This document shows, in pieces, positions 1-8,918 of a DNA stretch of 64,000 nt (its first letter is position 1; the number at the start of each line of letters is the position of its first letter). A model generated the notes under the pieces. The model was not told the origin of the DNA and made no database searches. It saw nothing but the letters and a program-made list of their open reading frames with translations. This stretch comes from Thalassolituus sp. UBA1087. GTDB taxonomy: Bacteria; Pseudomonadota; Gammaproteobacteria; Pseudomonadales; Oceanobacteraceae. The stretch is from positions 1-64,000 of the forward strand of contig DCCG01000041.1 of the NCBI GenBank assembly GCA_002314145.1. The letters are read 5' to 3'. A program made the translations under genes and the position numbers.

Positions 1-147
1 GAGTGCTATCAAACTGTGGGACAGCAGAGGCATAACGCTGGCTTTTTTTGTGCCTGAATGGGCACATTTACCCCCAGAACACTGATAGTTGAGTTAATAT
101 AGTGAGCATATCAGGGAAGCAGATAACAAAAGGTAGCGTCACGAAAT

Positions 148-2781
148 ATGGTTTTCTCAACGCCCACAGAGGCTGGCCACTCTCCCTGGCTTGAGTCTCT
201 TGATCAGCGTGCTATTGCCGCCTGGGTTGCCCGCAAAGCGCAATGCCCGGAGGCGCCGCTGTGCGGTATTGAGCGCTCACCACTGATTGAGAAAGCCCTG
301 CAGAACAGCCCGGTCGTGTGGCTCAACGCCCCGGCAGGCTATGGAAAAAGCGTGTTGATGGGCGATTACGTACGCCGCGCCCAAAGCCGCCATGTGTCGG
401 TCATCTGGCTGACCCTGGATAACCGCGACAGTCCCGCCGAATATTTTTTACGCCACTTCCTGGAAGCCGCAGAATATCAGCTGCCCGGAATTGCTACCGA
501 TGCGCTGGCGCACTGGCATGAAACACTGCGCCGCGGACAGGTGGATACTGAGCAGGTACTGATGCTGTGGCTGCAGGAGCTGGCCGGTTTCGGCAGCCCC
601 TTGCTGCTGTGTTTTGACGACGTACATGCCCTGCACGACAGTGACAGTTTTCAGGTCCTGAATCTCATCATCGAACAGTTACCGGCCGGCGTGCAGATGC
701 TGCTGGCATCGCGTTATACCCCGGCCCACCTTGGCCGTCTGCGTCTGAATCAGGACCTGACCTGGCTTTCCTCCCGGGATCTGGCGTTCAGCGATGACCA
801 GACCCAGAAGCTGCTGCAGCAACACGATGTTTCTGCTCCCGCCTGTCATGTGCCTCAGCTGATGCTGCGCTTACAGGGCTGGCCGGCGGGCCTGGCGCTG
901 TGGCTGGCCTGTTACCGCGCTGCAGGTCGCCCGGCGGAGCCACCGGCCTGGCTGGCTCAGGATGAACTGGGGGACTATCTCGAAGGAGAAACCCTGCACG
1001 GTCTGGACCCGGCTCTGCAGCAGTTTATTCAGCAGGTAGCGGTTATGGGGACCTTCAATGAAGCCATGCTGGCAGCCTGTATTACCTCCGGCGATTACCA
1101 TGACAGCCTGCAGCACGCTCTGCGGCTGAATCTCTTTATCGAATCCCACAGCCCCAAACAGGACTGGTACCGCATGCATCCGGTGATGGCGGGCTTACTG
1201 GAACATCAGCTACCACTGGCCCAGCGCCAGGCGCTGCACCGGCGGGCTTTTGCATGGCTGAGCCAGCACAACGAACCCGTGGCAGCACTGCGTCATGCGC
1301 GTCAGGCCGCCATGGGCGAAGAAATTCAGAACTGGGTGGAAAACGAAGCCGAGAGCATCCTCGCTAACCTGGATATTGCCGGGCTGCTGGCGTGGTTCGA
1401 CATTCTCGGCGACGATATTCTGCACCGCTCAGCCCGGTTAATGTCCATTGCCTGCTGGGTGTGGCTGCTGACCCATCAGAAAGACAAAGCCCAGCGATTG
1501 CTGCAGCGCCTGCAGATTGCCAGGCAGCTGGCACCCTATGAAGAAGATGCCCTGCAGGGTTATCTCGCCTGGCTGGAAGGGCAGACTACGCAGGCCGAAA
1601 CCAGCTGTCGCCGGGCGCTGGAAAACCTGCCTGCTGAGCGCTACACCCTGCGCATACTTATGAGCTCAACGCTGGCCCACCTGTACCTGGTGGCTCAGGA
1701 CCCGGAGGGTGCACGTATCTGGAACCGTCTGGCTCAGGATCTGTCACGTCAGTATCAGGCGCCGGCGATGGAAGCTCTGACCTTATTTGACTATGCCCGC
1801 ATCGAACTCAACCGGGGCAATATGCCGCAGAGTTACACCCTGATTGAGCATGGGCTGACGTTGTTACATGACGAAGCCGGAGAAGCCGAACGCCTGCCCC
1901 GTGGCCGTTTGCTGCTGTACCGGGCGCTGCATCTCTGGTTACGCGATGAAAATTCACCGCAGCTGGAAGAAACATTACAGCAGGGAATTGCGGCAGCGCT
2001 GAGCGTGCACGATGTCACTGTGTGTTATGGCTATGCCGTGTCTGCTCTGCGTCTTGCCGTCAGCAAAGACTATAACGCCGCGCTGGAAACCATTGGCGTG
2101 GCTGAGCGCCTGATGCAGCGCTGGCGGGTAGATCCGGGCAGTTATCAATGGCTGGACATGGTGAAAGCCAATGTGTGGATTTTTCAGGGCAAAAACACGC
2201 GTGCCCGTGCCATGCTGGAACAGATGCTGGCCGGACGCAGCTGGTCACAGCTGCCCCGGCCTGAGCTTTTTCCTATGATGCCGGCGTTTGCCTTATTAAC
2301 TCAGGGACGTCTGTGCCTTACCGAAGGTCAGGCCCAGGAATGTATCAATCTGATGGATACCGGGCTGAAGCATTTCAGTAACAGCTTTGCCTCGCTGATA
2401 CTGCAATTAATGAAAGCGGAAGCCAGCCGCCAGTTGCACGGAGAAGGCATGGCGGGCCTGAATCAGTCGTTGCGGGCGCTAAGTAATAAAAATATCGGTG
2501 TGCATTTTGTTAAATGGATTCCCTCATTAAACACCGAAGAGCAGGCCACCCCGGCCGATGCTGATACATCGATCAGCGCAGAACTGAAAGCGTCACTGAG
2601 TGAAAGAGAACTGGAAGTTCTGCATAAAATTGCCGAAGGACTGTCCAACCAGGAAATTGCTGACCAGCTGTTTATTTCGCTGCACACGGTTAAAACTCAC
2701 GCGCGTAAAATCAACGTCAAACTCGGTGCCAAAAGCCGTACCCAGGCGATTCACCGGGCGCAGGAATTACAGCTTTTCTGA
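148..2781 (+). CDS. MalT-like ATP-dependent LuxR-family transcriptional regulator
   Basis: An 877-residue protein with the layout of large ATP-binding LuxR (LAL/STAND) activators such as MalT (about 900 residues). A Walker A motif (APAGYGKSV, residues 61-69) and a Walker B motif (LLLCFDDVH, 152-160) define the N-terminal NTPase. The middle 500 residues are helical and rich in Leu, Ala and Gln, as expected for TPR-like sensor repeats. The last 60 residues are a LuxR-type helix-turn-helix starting LSERELEVL and containing LSNQEIADQLFIS and HTVKTHARK. In the family, inducer plus ATP drives oligomerisation and promoter activation. No maltose genes are adjacent, so the inducer is unknown. The ATG at 148 has only a weak AAAGG upstream. 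The response-regulator-like gene follows on the same strand after about 140 bases. Confidence 0.9.
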   Translation: MVFSTPTEAGHSPWLESLDQRAIAAWVARKAQCPEAPLCGIERSPLIEKALQNSPVVWLNAPAGYGKSVLMGDYVRRAQSRHVSVIWLTLDNRDSPAEYFLRHFLEAAEYQLPGIATDALAHWHETLRRGQVDTEQVLMLWLQELAGFGSPLLLCFDDVHALHDSDSFQVLNLIIEQLPAGVQMLLASRYTPAHLGRLRLNQDLTWLSSRDLAFSDDQTQKLLQQHDVSAPACHVPQLMLRLQGWPAGLALWLACYRAAGRPAEPPAWLAQDELGDYLEGETLHGLDPALQQFIQQVAVMGTFNEAMLAACITSGDYHDSLQHALRLNLFIESHSPKQDWYRMHPVMAGLLEHQLPLAQRQALHRRAFAWLSQHNEPVAALRHARQAAMGEEIQNWVENEAESILANLDIAGLLAWFDILGDDILHRSARLMSIACWVWLLTHQKDKAQRLLQRLQIARQLAPYEEDALQGYLAWLEGQTTQAETSCRRALENLPAERYTLRILMSSTLAHLYLVAQDPEGARIWNRLAQDLSRQYQAPAMEALTLFDYARIELNRGNMPQSYTLIEHGLTLLHDEAGEAERLPRGRLLLYRALHLWLRDENSPQLEETLQQGIAAALSVHDVTVCYGYAVSALRLAVSKDYNAALETIGVAERLMQRWRVDPGSYQWLDMVKANVWIFQGKNTRARAMLEQMLAGRSWSQLPRPELFPMMPAFALLTQGRLCLTEGQAQECINLMDTGLKHFSNSFASLILQLMKAEASRQLHGEGMAGLNQSLRALSNKNIGVHFVKWIPSLNTEEQATPADADTSISAELKASLSERELEVLHKIAEGLSNQEIADQLFISLHTVKTHARKINVKLGAKSRTQAIHRAQELQLF

Positions 2782-2920
2782 ATCCTGTCTTATCTTTTCT
2801 TCGTGAAAATACCGTACTTTATTCATAGATGGCCTGAGTATTTTCCGCAATTTTATGGCGAAAGTGGCAGGCTGTTACATTCTGAGCTAAACATGGAGTG
2901 TGGATGTCTGCGAGTTAACT

Positions 2921-4093
2921 ATGAGTAACGGATATAAAGCAGTGCTTCTTGGGCACAGCCAGGATGAGCAGCTGCAGCAACTTCTGGGTGGTCAATATCA
3001 GCTGTTGATGACAGACAGCATTTCAGCTGCTGCTGAGACGGCCGCCAACCATGACGCCAAACTGATACTGCTCGATCTGGCAGCGCTGGGGGAAACTCTG
3101 ACGCTGGAAGCCTGCGTGGCGTTAAAAAACACAATTGAGACGCCCGTTGTATTATTGGCCGAGCAGGATTCACTCGACTATAAAATGCAGGCTTATGAAG
3201 CAGGCTGTGATGATTACCTCACCCGTGATGATATGGTCGAGCTGAAGGCTCGTCTTGACCGGGTACTGTTTAATAAAGTCGCCAATGATCAGCTTAAACT
3301 GCAGCTGCAGCAGGCGCACGAAATGGCGTTTATCGCCATGTCGGATACCTCCGACCTGGGGGTTAACGTTCAGTTTTTATTGGAAGTAAACCGCTGCAGT
3401 AATCTCGATGAGCTGGGTATGCGCCTGTTTCAGTCGTTGAAAAGTTACGCACTGAACTGCAGTCTGCAAATGCGCAGCAGCAGTGGTACCAAAAACATGG
3501 AAGCTAATGGCATGGCCAAAGAAATGGAATCCATGCTGTTAGCCCAGTGTGCCGATCAGGGGCGTTACGTTGATTTTGGCCGCCGCTCCATTATGAATTA
3601 TGGCCGTGTTTCATTACTGGTCAAAAACATGCCGGTGGACGATGCGAAAAAATATGGCGCTATCAAAGATAACGTTTTTTCTTTATTGCAGGGTGCGGAC
3701 GCGCGTATTGAAGCGCTGGATAACCTTAAATCCCTGGCGCTGGAGAGTGAACTGGTGCGCGGGCTGGGCGAACAGCTGAAAAATATGATGACGCATGTAG
3801 ATCAGCGCTATCAGGAAATTATGCGCAGAATTGCCGACGTTGTGGAAAATATGGCCGATGGTGTGGATGCCAGTCTGCAATACCTGGGGATGGATGAGCA
3901 TCAGGAAGCGGCACTGCAGAAAATTATGGAAAATGGTATTGAAGAAACCAGTCGTGTATTCAGTGAAGGTGTCCGCGTCGATTCGGACCTGAAAACCTTT
4001 CTGCAATTGCTGACACAGGTATTTGCTGATGAACACGCCGATCCGGAAAAGGTTGAGTTATTGTTAGCGCGCTTACCGGCGGTTAACAAGTAG
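2921..4093 (+). CDS. Response-regulator-like protein with degenerate receiver domain
   Basis: About 390 residues from the ATG at 2921. An in-frame GTG at 2900 would add seven residues but its GGAG sits only one base away, so I prefer 2921; neither start has a strong ribosome site. Residues 5-110 have the alternating beta/alpha pattern of a CheY-like receiver, with a plausible phospho-acceptor Asp52 in LILLDLAAL and the late motif AGCDDYL. The paired acidic residues after strand 1 are replaced by GHSQDE, the Thr/Ser after strand 4 is Ala (VVLLAEQ), and the usual KP is TRDD. The C-terminal 270 residues are helical, with no DNA-binding or GGDEF/EAL motif I recognise. It could be a pseudo-receiver scaffold or an atypical regulator. 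A strong terminator follows. Confidence 0.7.
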   Translation: MSNGYKAVLLGHSQDEQLQQLLGGQYQLLMTDSISAAAETAANHDAKLILLDLAALGETLTLEACVALKNTIETPVVLLAEQDSLDYKMQAYEAGCDDYLTRDDMVELKARLDRVLFNKVANDQLKLQLQQAHEMAFIAMSDTSDLGVNVQFLLEVNRCSNLDELGMRLFQSLKSYALNCSLQMRSSSGTKNMEANGMAKEMESMLLAQCADQGRYVDFGRRSIMNYGRVSLLVKNMPVDDAKKYGAIKDNVFSLLQGADARIEALDNLKSLALESELVRGLGEQLKNMMTHVDQRYQEIMRRIADVVENMADGVDASLQYLGMDEHQEAALQKIMENGIEETSRVFSEGVRVDSDLKTFLQLLTQVFADEHADPEKVELLLARLPAVNK

Positions 4094-4128
4094 CCTGTTT
4101 ATTCACTCACCGGGTTATTTTCACCCAT

Positions 4129-4159
4129 AAAAAACGCCGCTTATTCAGCGGCGTTTTTT
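4129..4159. terminator. Bidirectional intrinsic terminator
   Basis: A perfect stem CGCCGC / GCGGCG with loop TTATTCA is flanked by six A on the left and six T on the right, so it works in both directions. It separates the plus-strand receiver gene (end 4093) from the minus-strand LysR gene (end 4180). Confidence 0.9.
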
Positions 4160-4179
4160 ATGCCCGGCGGTTGCTGTGA

Positions 4180-5145
4180 TCAGGACGCCGGTTTGTCGTT
4201 GCTCAGTGCTTTATGGGCATCGGTCAGTTCGACTTCCCAGGGTGGGGTCGGACGGATACTTTCAATAATAAAATCAACGAAGCTGCGTACTTTGGCCGAC
4301 AGGTGACGGTTGCTTGGGTAGAGCGCATGAATCGGTGATGCTTCAAACGGCCACTCAGGTAACAGCGGTACCAGATCGCCGGAGCGGATCGCCGGTGAGG
4401 CAATCAGTAATGGCAGTGGCGTGATACCGGCACCGGACAGAGCCAGTGTGTACAGGCTGGCGAAGTCATTCACCTGCAGACGGGGTTTAATCTGCACTGT
4501 CATCTGTTCATCGTCCGGGCCCTGCATGGTCCAGTTATTCCACGCTGCCTGAGTCAGTAACTGATGGTCACTCAGCTGTTCCGGGTTGGTCGGGGTGCCA
4601 TGGGCGGCAATATAATCCGGGCTGGCACACAGAATACCGCGTACATCGCCCAGGTAACGCCCGATCAGGGAGGAATCTTCCAGCTGACCAATACGGAAGG
4701 CGATATCAACACCTTCCTGAACCAGATCCAGACACTGATCGGATAGCACCATATCCACGGTGACCTGTGGGTGCTGATCCATGTATTCGGCGACCAGGCC
4801 GGACAGGACCGTTGAGCCAAACAGCAGGGGGGCAGTCAGGCGCAGGGTCCCGGTCGGGGTGCTCTGCATCTGGGTAACAGCAATATTGGCTTCTTCAATT
4901 TCACCCAGAATGCGGGCACATTGGTTGTAATACGCATTACCGGTATCGGTCAGACGCAGACTGCGGGTGGTACGCTGAATCAGGCGCACGCCGAGACGTT
5001 CTTCCAGCTGGGTAATCTTACGGCTTACTGTGGACTTCGGCAGGCCGAGGTTTTTGGCGGCCCCGGTAAAGCTGCCGGCTTCTACCACGTGCACGAAGAT
5101 CGCCATCTCGTTGAGATCGAACTCTTCACGCTTACCTATCTGCAT
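4180..5145 (-). CDS. LysR-family transcriptional regulator
   Basis: A 321-residue protein of standard LysR length. The N-terminal winged HTH is clear: FVHVVEAGSFTGAAKNLGLP followed by KSTVSRKITQLEERLGVRL and RTTRSLRLTDTG (residues 15-75). The rest is a periplasmic-binding-protein-like effector domain (LRLTAPLLFG, then LVQEGVDIAFRIG). It resembles the CrgA/AaeR-like group that often controls neighbouring oxidoreductases or its own promoter. The ATG at 5145 has a GGGGG ribosome site at good spacing. No divergent target gene is present: the next gene beyond its promoter is the C-terminal end of a TonB receptor on the same strand, so its target cannot be read from context. Confidence 0.93.
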   Translation of the reverse strand: MQIGKREEFDLNEMAIFVHVVEAGSFTGAAKNLGLPKSTVSRKITQLEERLGVRLIQRTTRSLRLTDTGNAYYNQCARILGEIEEANIAVTQMQSTPTGTLRLTAPLLFGSTVLSGLVAEYMDQHPQVTVDMVLSDQCLDLVQEGVDIAFRIGQLEDSSLIGRYLGDVRGILCASPDYIAAHGTPTNPEQLSDHQLLTQAAWNNWTMQGPDDEQMTVQIKPRLQVNDFASLYTLALSGAGITPLPLLIASPAIRSGDLVPLLPEWPFEASPIHALYPSNRHLSAKVRSFVDFIIESIRPTPPWEVELTDAHKALSNDKPAS

Positions 5146-5358
5146 GTTGACCCCCTGGTCAGGACTGGCTCAAATTGAGTATATTCACATTAATATTGGA
5201 ACAATACGATTAATGTCGATGAGATTAGCTGAATTTGCAGTACTTTCCCATGCAATTATTCGAACAATCCGTTCTGATTTTTCGTTTTATTGATCCATGC
5301 TGTCCAATCATGGCAATTTCCGACAATAGTGTCGGACAAAAGTCTCATGCGGATGGTC

Positions 5359-7473
5359 TCAGAAGGCGGCCTTCACTCCGAATGACACGATAAGGGGCAG
5401 ATCCGTTACTTTTTCTTTACCGCTGTAATCGGCACCTTCGTACTGATAACCGGTGACGTTGGCGCGGTTATAAAGGTTCAGTACTTCTGCATACAGATTA
5501 AGATCCCAGCCGCGCCGGGTAGTCAGCGCTTTGTCCATCCGTACATCCAGGCGGTGGTATGCCGGCAGGCGGCGGGAGTTCAGTGAGCCGTACTGTGGAT
5601 TGTACAGGCCGGCAATGTCGTCATCCTCTTCTGCGCCCTGCAGCGGAGTAATCAGCTGCCCGCTCTGATAACGCCACTTCAGCCCTACATCCACCGTGCT
5701 GGTCAGGCGGTAATTAGCGACGGTATTGATAATCACCGGCTGGTCGTAGTTGTAGCTGAAGGTTTCGCCGCTGAGTTTGTTCTGCCGTACTGTGCGCGAA
5801 TAGGCCAGCGAGAACCAGCCGTACCAGCGCTCACTCAGGTTTTTATTAACAAAGAGTTCGCCGCCCCAGGCGTAACCATCGGCTTCATTGGTGTAACGGG
5901 GCAGGGTCAGATATTCCGCGTCAGTCAGATCAGAGTAAAGTGGCTCTTTGGCCTCGCGCGCGACGATCAGATGATCCAGTTCTTTATAATACAGCTCGAT
6001 TTTCCAGAACAGGTCGCTGCGCAGCTGATTTTCCAGCCCCAGCTCATAGTGCACCGCTTCAGGCTGTTTCAGGTCCGGGTTGCCGAAGTCGGGTAAAAAC
6101 GTGCTGATGTTATCGGGGCGGATATGATGATGGCCATAAGCCTGAGTAAACCACCAGTTATCGCGGAACTGCCAGCGGCTCTGCAGGCGCGGTTCAATAA
6201 AGGTCTGTTCGGTTAAATCGTCCCATGCCCAGGCGACTGCGGGCGTGAGCGTCCAGTTGCGGGTAACGCTCCAGGCGTCACCGAGATGGGCGTCGTAATC
6301 ATAAATAACCGGTTTGCCCGAACCTGTGACGGTTTCAGCATCCGGCAGCAAACGACAGTCAGGATCAAATTCATCACAGGGATCGGCGGTCACTTCACCA
6401 CGATAACCGGCATGGGCTTCGTTAATTTCCACGCCCCACTGCAGTTCGTGCTCGTACGACAGCGGATAAATAAACTGGCTGCGCAGGTTATAGCTGTCGT
6501 TTTTAACCCGTACAAAACCGGCAGAGCCGATATTAATATCGAGCATCTGTTCCAGGTGCGACAGACCAATCTTGTGGCTCAGACCACTGTTGTAGAGTTT
6601 ATCCCATACGATCCCCTGGCTGTTGAAGTAGGCTTCAAAAGACAGATCGCCGGACAAGCCCGGGTTCTGCAGCACCTGATCGGAATCGTCTTCAAATTTA
6701 AGACCGGCTTTATCGCGTGAACCAATCGCCTGAAAGGCAACCGTCTCGGTGTCATTGATGCGGATCTCATACTTGCCCTGATAATCGTAATACTCCGGCA
6801 GTGTTGTCAGCTCGAAATCTTCGTCATCAAGAAAGTTTTCAATGTAATACTGAAACAGGCTCTGGCGGGCAGCGATATAAAAGCTCTGATTTTCGTTGAC
6901 TGGCTGCTCGTAAAAAAAGCCGGTTTTGAGAAAACTGGCATCCACTACAAATTGCTGCCGGTCGTAATAAGGGGAGCGTGAAGTGGCCTCAATAACGGCA
7001 CCGGTAGCGTTATTGTACTGCGCCGGAAAGGCCGCGGTTTCCAGTAAGAAGTCTTCAATAACGTTGTCGTTAAGAATACTGCTGCTGTCGCTGTGAAAAA
7101 TATAGCCCACCGGAATAAAGTCGATCAGATAATCGTTGTCATCCGGAGATGAACCGCGCACGGCGGGTTCCGCACTGTTGCCGTTACCAAAGGTGACGCC
7201 GGGCAGAGAGCGCATGGCACTGAGTGGATCATTTCCGCTGCCCGGTACTTTCAGCAGTTTTTCCACATTAATCCGTGTCAGTGGGGCTTCGCGGCCGGAT
7301 ATTTCCACGGTATCCAGTTCAATATTATCCATCCCGCGGTTGTCTGCGGCGGTTTCCTTGTCGTCCGCTGTGTCTGTCGCAGCGGCGTCCTGCGCCACAC
7401 TGTTCTGCGCCAGCAGGCTGATGGGTAAGGCCATGCCGGATGCAAGGCAAAGTGACAGAAAGGCTTTCATCAT
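5359..7473 (-). CDS. TonB-dependent outer-membrane receptor
   Basis: A 704-residue outer-membrane receptor. It begins with a signal peptide (MMKAFLSLCLASGMALPISLLAQ), then an acidic linker and a possible TonB box (DTVEIS, about residue 54). The plug domain includes SAMRSLPGVTFGNG, PAVRGSSPDDNDYLID and NNATGAVIEATSRSP. The remainder is a 22-strand-type barrel with many alternating aromatic strands, ending VSFGVKAAF with the C-terminal Phe needed for outer-membrane assembly. The ligand is not evident; there is no adjacent ABC or TonB/ExbBD gene. It lies 103 bases downstream of the last gene of the lipid operon, so read-through is possible, but it has its own AGGGAT ribosome site at the start. 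Confidence 0.9.
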   Translation of the reverse strand: MMKAFLSLCLASGMALPISLLAQNSVAQDAAATDTADDKETAADNRGMDNIELDTVEISGREAPLTRINVEKLLKVPGSGNDPLSAMRSLPGVTFGNGNSAEPAVRGSSPDDNDYLIDFIPVGYIFHSDSSSILNDNVIEDFLLETAAFPAQYNNATGAVIEATSRSPYYDRQQFVVDASFLKTGFFYEQPVNENQSFYIAARQSLFQYYIENFLDDEDFELTTLPEYYDYQGKYEIRINDTETVAFQAIGSRDKAGLKFEDDSDQVLQNPGLSGDLSFEAYFNSQGIVWDKLYNSGLSHKIGLSHLEQMLDINIGSAGFVRVKNDSYNLRSQFIYPLSYEHELQWGVEINEAHAGYRGEVTADPCDEFDPDCRLLPDAETVTGSGKPVIYDYDAHLGDAWSVTRNWTLTPAVAWAWDDLTEQTFIEPRLQSRWQFRDNWWFTQAYGHHHIRPDNISTFLPDFGNPDLKQPEAVHYELGLENQLRSDLFWKIELYYKELDHLIVAREAKEPLYSDLTDAEYLTLPRYTNEADGYAWGGELFVNKNLSERWYGWFSLAYSRTVRQNKLSGETFSYNYDQPVIINTVANYRLTSTVDVGLKWRYQSGQLITPLQGAEEDDDIAGLYNPQYGSLNSRRLPAYHRLDVRMDKALTTRRGWDLNLYAEVLNLYNRANVTGYQYEGADYSGKEKVTDLPLIVSFGVKAAF

Positions 7474-7576
7474 GATATCCCTGTTTATGAGTGGCAGCCG
7501 GGAACCGGCGCGGCTACGGCTAGTGTGCCAGAACTTCCTTCATTTTATATGAATAGGTTATCAGTACCTGATGGAT

Positions 7577-8410
7577 TCATGGCTGCTGACCATAATGATA
7601 GTGAATACTTGCTTCATAATTGTTGCCGTCGGCATCGGCAATATTGGTCAGCCCCTGATAACGGAGCAGGCGCCGCGAGGAAGCCTCATAGGTGAGTATG
7701 ACAGGGTCGACCAGCCAGGCCAGTAAGCGTGATGACAGTGTCATCTTCAGGGTAATGTGGTCCGTGTCCGTGTCCGTGTCCGTGTCCGTGTCCGTGTCCG
7801 TGTCCGTGTCCGTGGCATTGTCTGTATCTGCAGGCTGCACCCGTGACAGACGGAAACCGATCAGGCTCTGACGGGCCGGTGAGGCAAAGTCAAAGGTCAT
7901 TGTTTTACCCGCCAGTAATGCCTGCCAGTGAGCGCGTACAAACTCATCAAAGCCGGCGTCCACGACCAGGTTGGTGGTAATGTCTTCCGTACTCTGTTGT
8001 TCCGGGCTGCCCGGTTCTTTCAGCGTCAGCAGAACCGAATCATCGCTGATGGCTGCACTTTCGCGATAATCACGGCGCTGGTCTGTGAGTACGAAATCCG
8101 GCATCTGAGGTTGCTGACGGTAGTGGTTCTCTTTCACTGCCATCAGCTTGCCATCCGGTGTGCGGTATTCCACTTTACGGTAAACAGGTTTGCCCTGTTG
8201 TGAAATCAGCTGGTGAAACTCACGGTATAAAAGCGGGTGAGGTGATTCGAGGGCAAATGCTTCGCCGACATAGGCGTATTCTGTTTGTACAGCAGTCTGA
8301 CCAGCCGCCTGAGCGGCTGCTTGTTTGCTTGTATCGGCCGACACAGCACTGGTTGTCAGTGCCAATGCAAACAGAATGGCCAGCCGGGCAGATCTGGTGA
8401 AGTTAATCAT
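7577..8410 (-). CDS. Secreted protein of unknown function with Asp-Thr microsatellite
   Basis: I do not recognise a named family. From the ATG at 8410 (a longer frame begins at 8431, but 8410 has GGAG at 9 bases) the product is about 277 residues with a clear signal peptide, MINFTRSARLAILFALALTT, cleaved near SAVSA. The mature part looks like a beta-rich periplasmic or lipid-binding domain. Near the middle there is a run of alternating Thr-Asp encoded by nine identical hexanucleotides. The start overlaps the stop of the DUF2878 gene by eight bases (ATGATTAA), so it is translationally coupled and belongs to the lipid/photorepair operon as its last member. A role in transport or display of the operon's lipid is only a guess. 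Confidence 0.75.
   Translation of the reverse strand: MINFTRSARLAILFALALTTSAVSADTSKQAAAQAAGQTAVQTEYAYVGEAFALESPHPLLYREFHQLISQQGKPVYRKVEYRTPDGKLMAVKENHYRQQPQMPDFVLTDQRRDYRESAAISDDSVLLTLKEPGSPEQQSTEDITTNLVVDAGFDEFVRAHWQALLAGKTMTFDFASPARQSLIGFRLSRVQPADTDNATDTDTDTDTDTDTDTDTDHITLKMTLSSRLLAWLVDPVILTYEASSRRLLRYQGLTNIADADGNNYEASIHYHYGQQP
7761..7814. repeat. In-frame hexanucleotide microsatellite, nine copies
   Basis: TCCGTG is repeated nine times without interruption (54 bases) inside the secreted-protein gene. On the coding strand it gives alternating Asp and Thr. Each gain or loss of a unit changes the protein by two residues and keeps the frame. Confidence 0.95.
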
Positions 8411-8918
8411 CCTGAGGTTCTCCACTGACAAAGGACCGGCTGTGCCCGGGGATGCCGTACTTTCCGGTGACCACGGCGACCCCTGACATCAGCAGCGCCC
8501 AGCCACTGCTGATCACAGGTAAGGCATACGAATTCAGTTCCAGTGCCCCGAGTTGTGACCCTGCGTAGTAGCTCAGCGGTGCCGCGACGGCACCACAGGG
8601 GGCTGCCAACCACAGGCGACGTGAACACCAGGCGAGGGAATGCCACAGCGTCATGGCGAATGCCAGCCACAGCAGCACCAGCCAGAGCGGTATCAACAGC
8701 TGTGGCTGAGTAAAGCGGATAACCCCCAGATGCATCAGCAGTGTGTCCCACAGGAGTCCGCATAAGGTGACCATGGTCAACAGCAGCCACTCCGGTTTCC
8801 GGGTGCCGGGTAAATGCCACAGGGCGAAGAGCCCCACCGCCAACAGGGCGGCATAACTGCCGCCCAGCACACAGGCAAACCAGCACAGCTGAAAGGCCAG
8901 CGCGTTGACGATCATCAT
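8403..8918 (-). CDS. DUF2878 family inner-membrane protein
   Basis: A 171-residue, very hydrophobic protein with about five or six membrane segments (for example FQLCWFACVLGGSYAALLA and LLIPLWLVLLWLAFAM). The pattern WDTLLMHLGVIRF and the C-terminal WALLMSGVAVVTGKYG fit DUF2878, a family I know from clusters with CFA-like methyltransferases and DUF1365 proteins. It overlaps the upstream methyltransferase by four bases (ATGA) and the downstream secreted protein by eight. The function is not known; the context suggests a membrane component of the lipid-modification pathway. Confidence 0.82.
   Translation of the reverse strand: MMIVNALAFQLCWFACVLGGSYAALLAVGLFALWHLPGTRKPEWLLLTMVTLCGLLWDTLLMHLGVIRFTQPQLLIPLWLVLLWLAFAMTLWHSLAWCSRRLWLAAPCGAVAAPLSYYAGSQLGALELNSYALPVISSGWALLMSGVAVVTGKYGIPGHSRSFVSGEPQDD

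Noticed and set aside
7761..7814. Hexanucleotide run as a CRISPR or phage-type repeat
   Set aside because: The unit is six bases with no spacers and is in frame inside a gene.
8407..8886. A 159-codon minus-strand frame overlapping the DUF2878 gene
   Set aside because: Its translation is Arg/Gly/Ala-rich without pattern, while the other frame gives a coherent membrane protein coupled to its neighbours.
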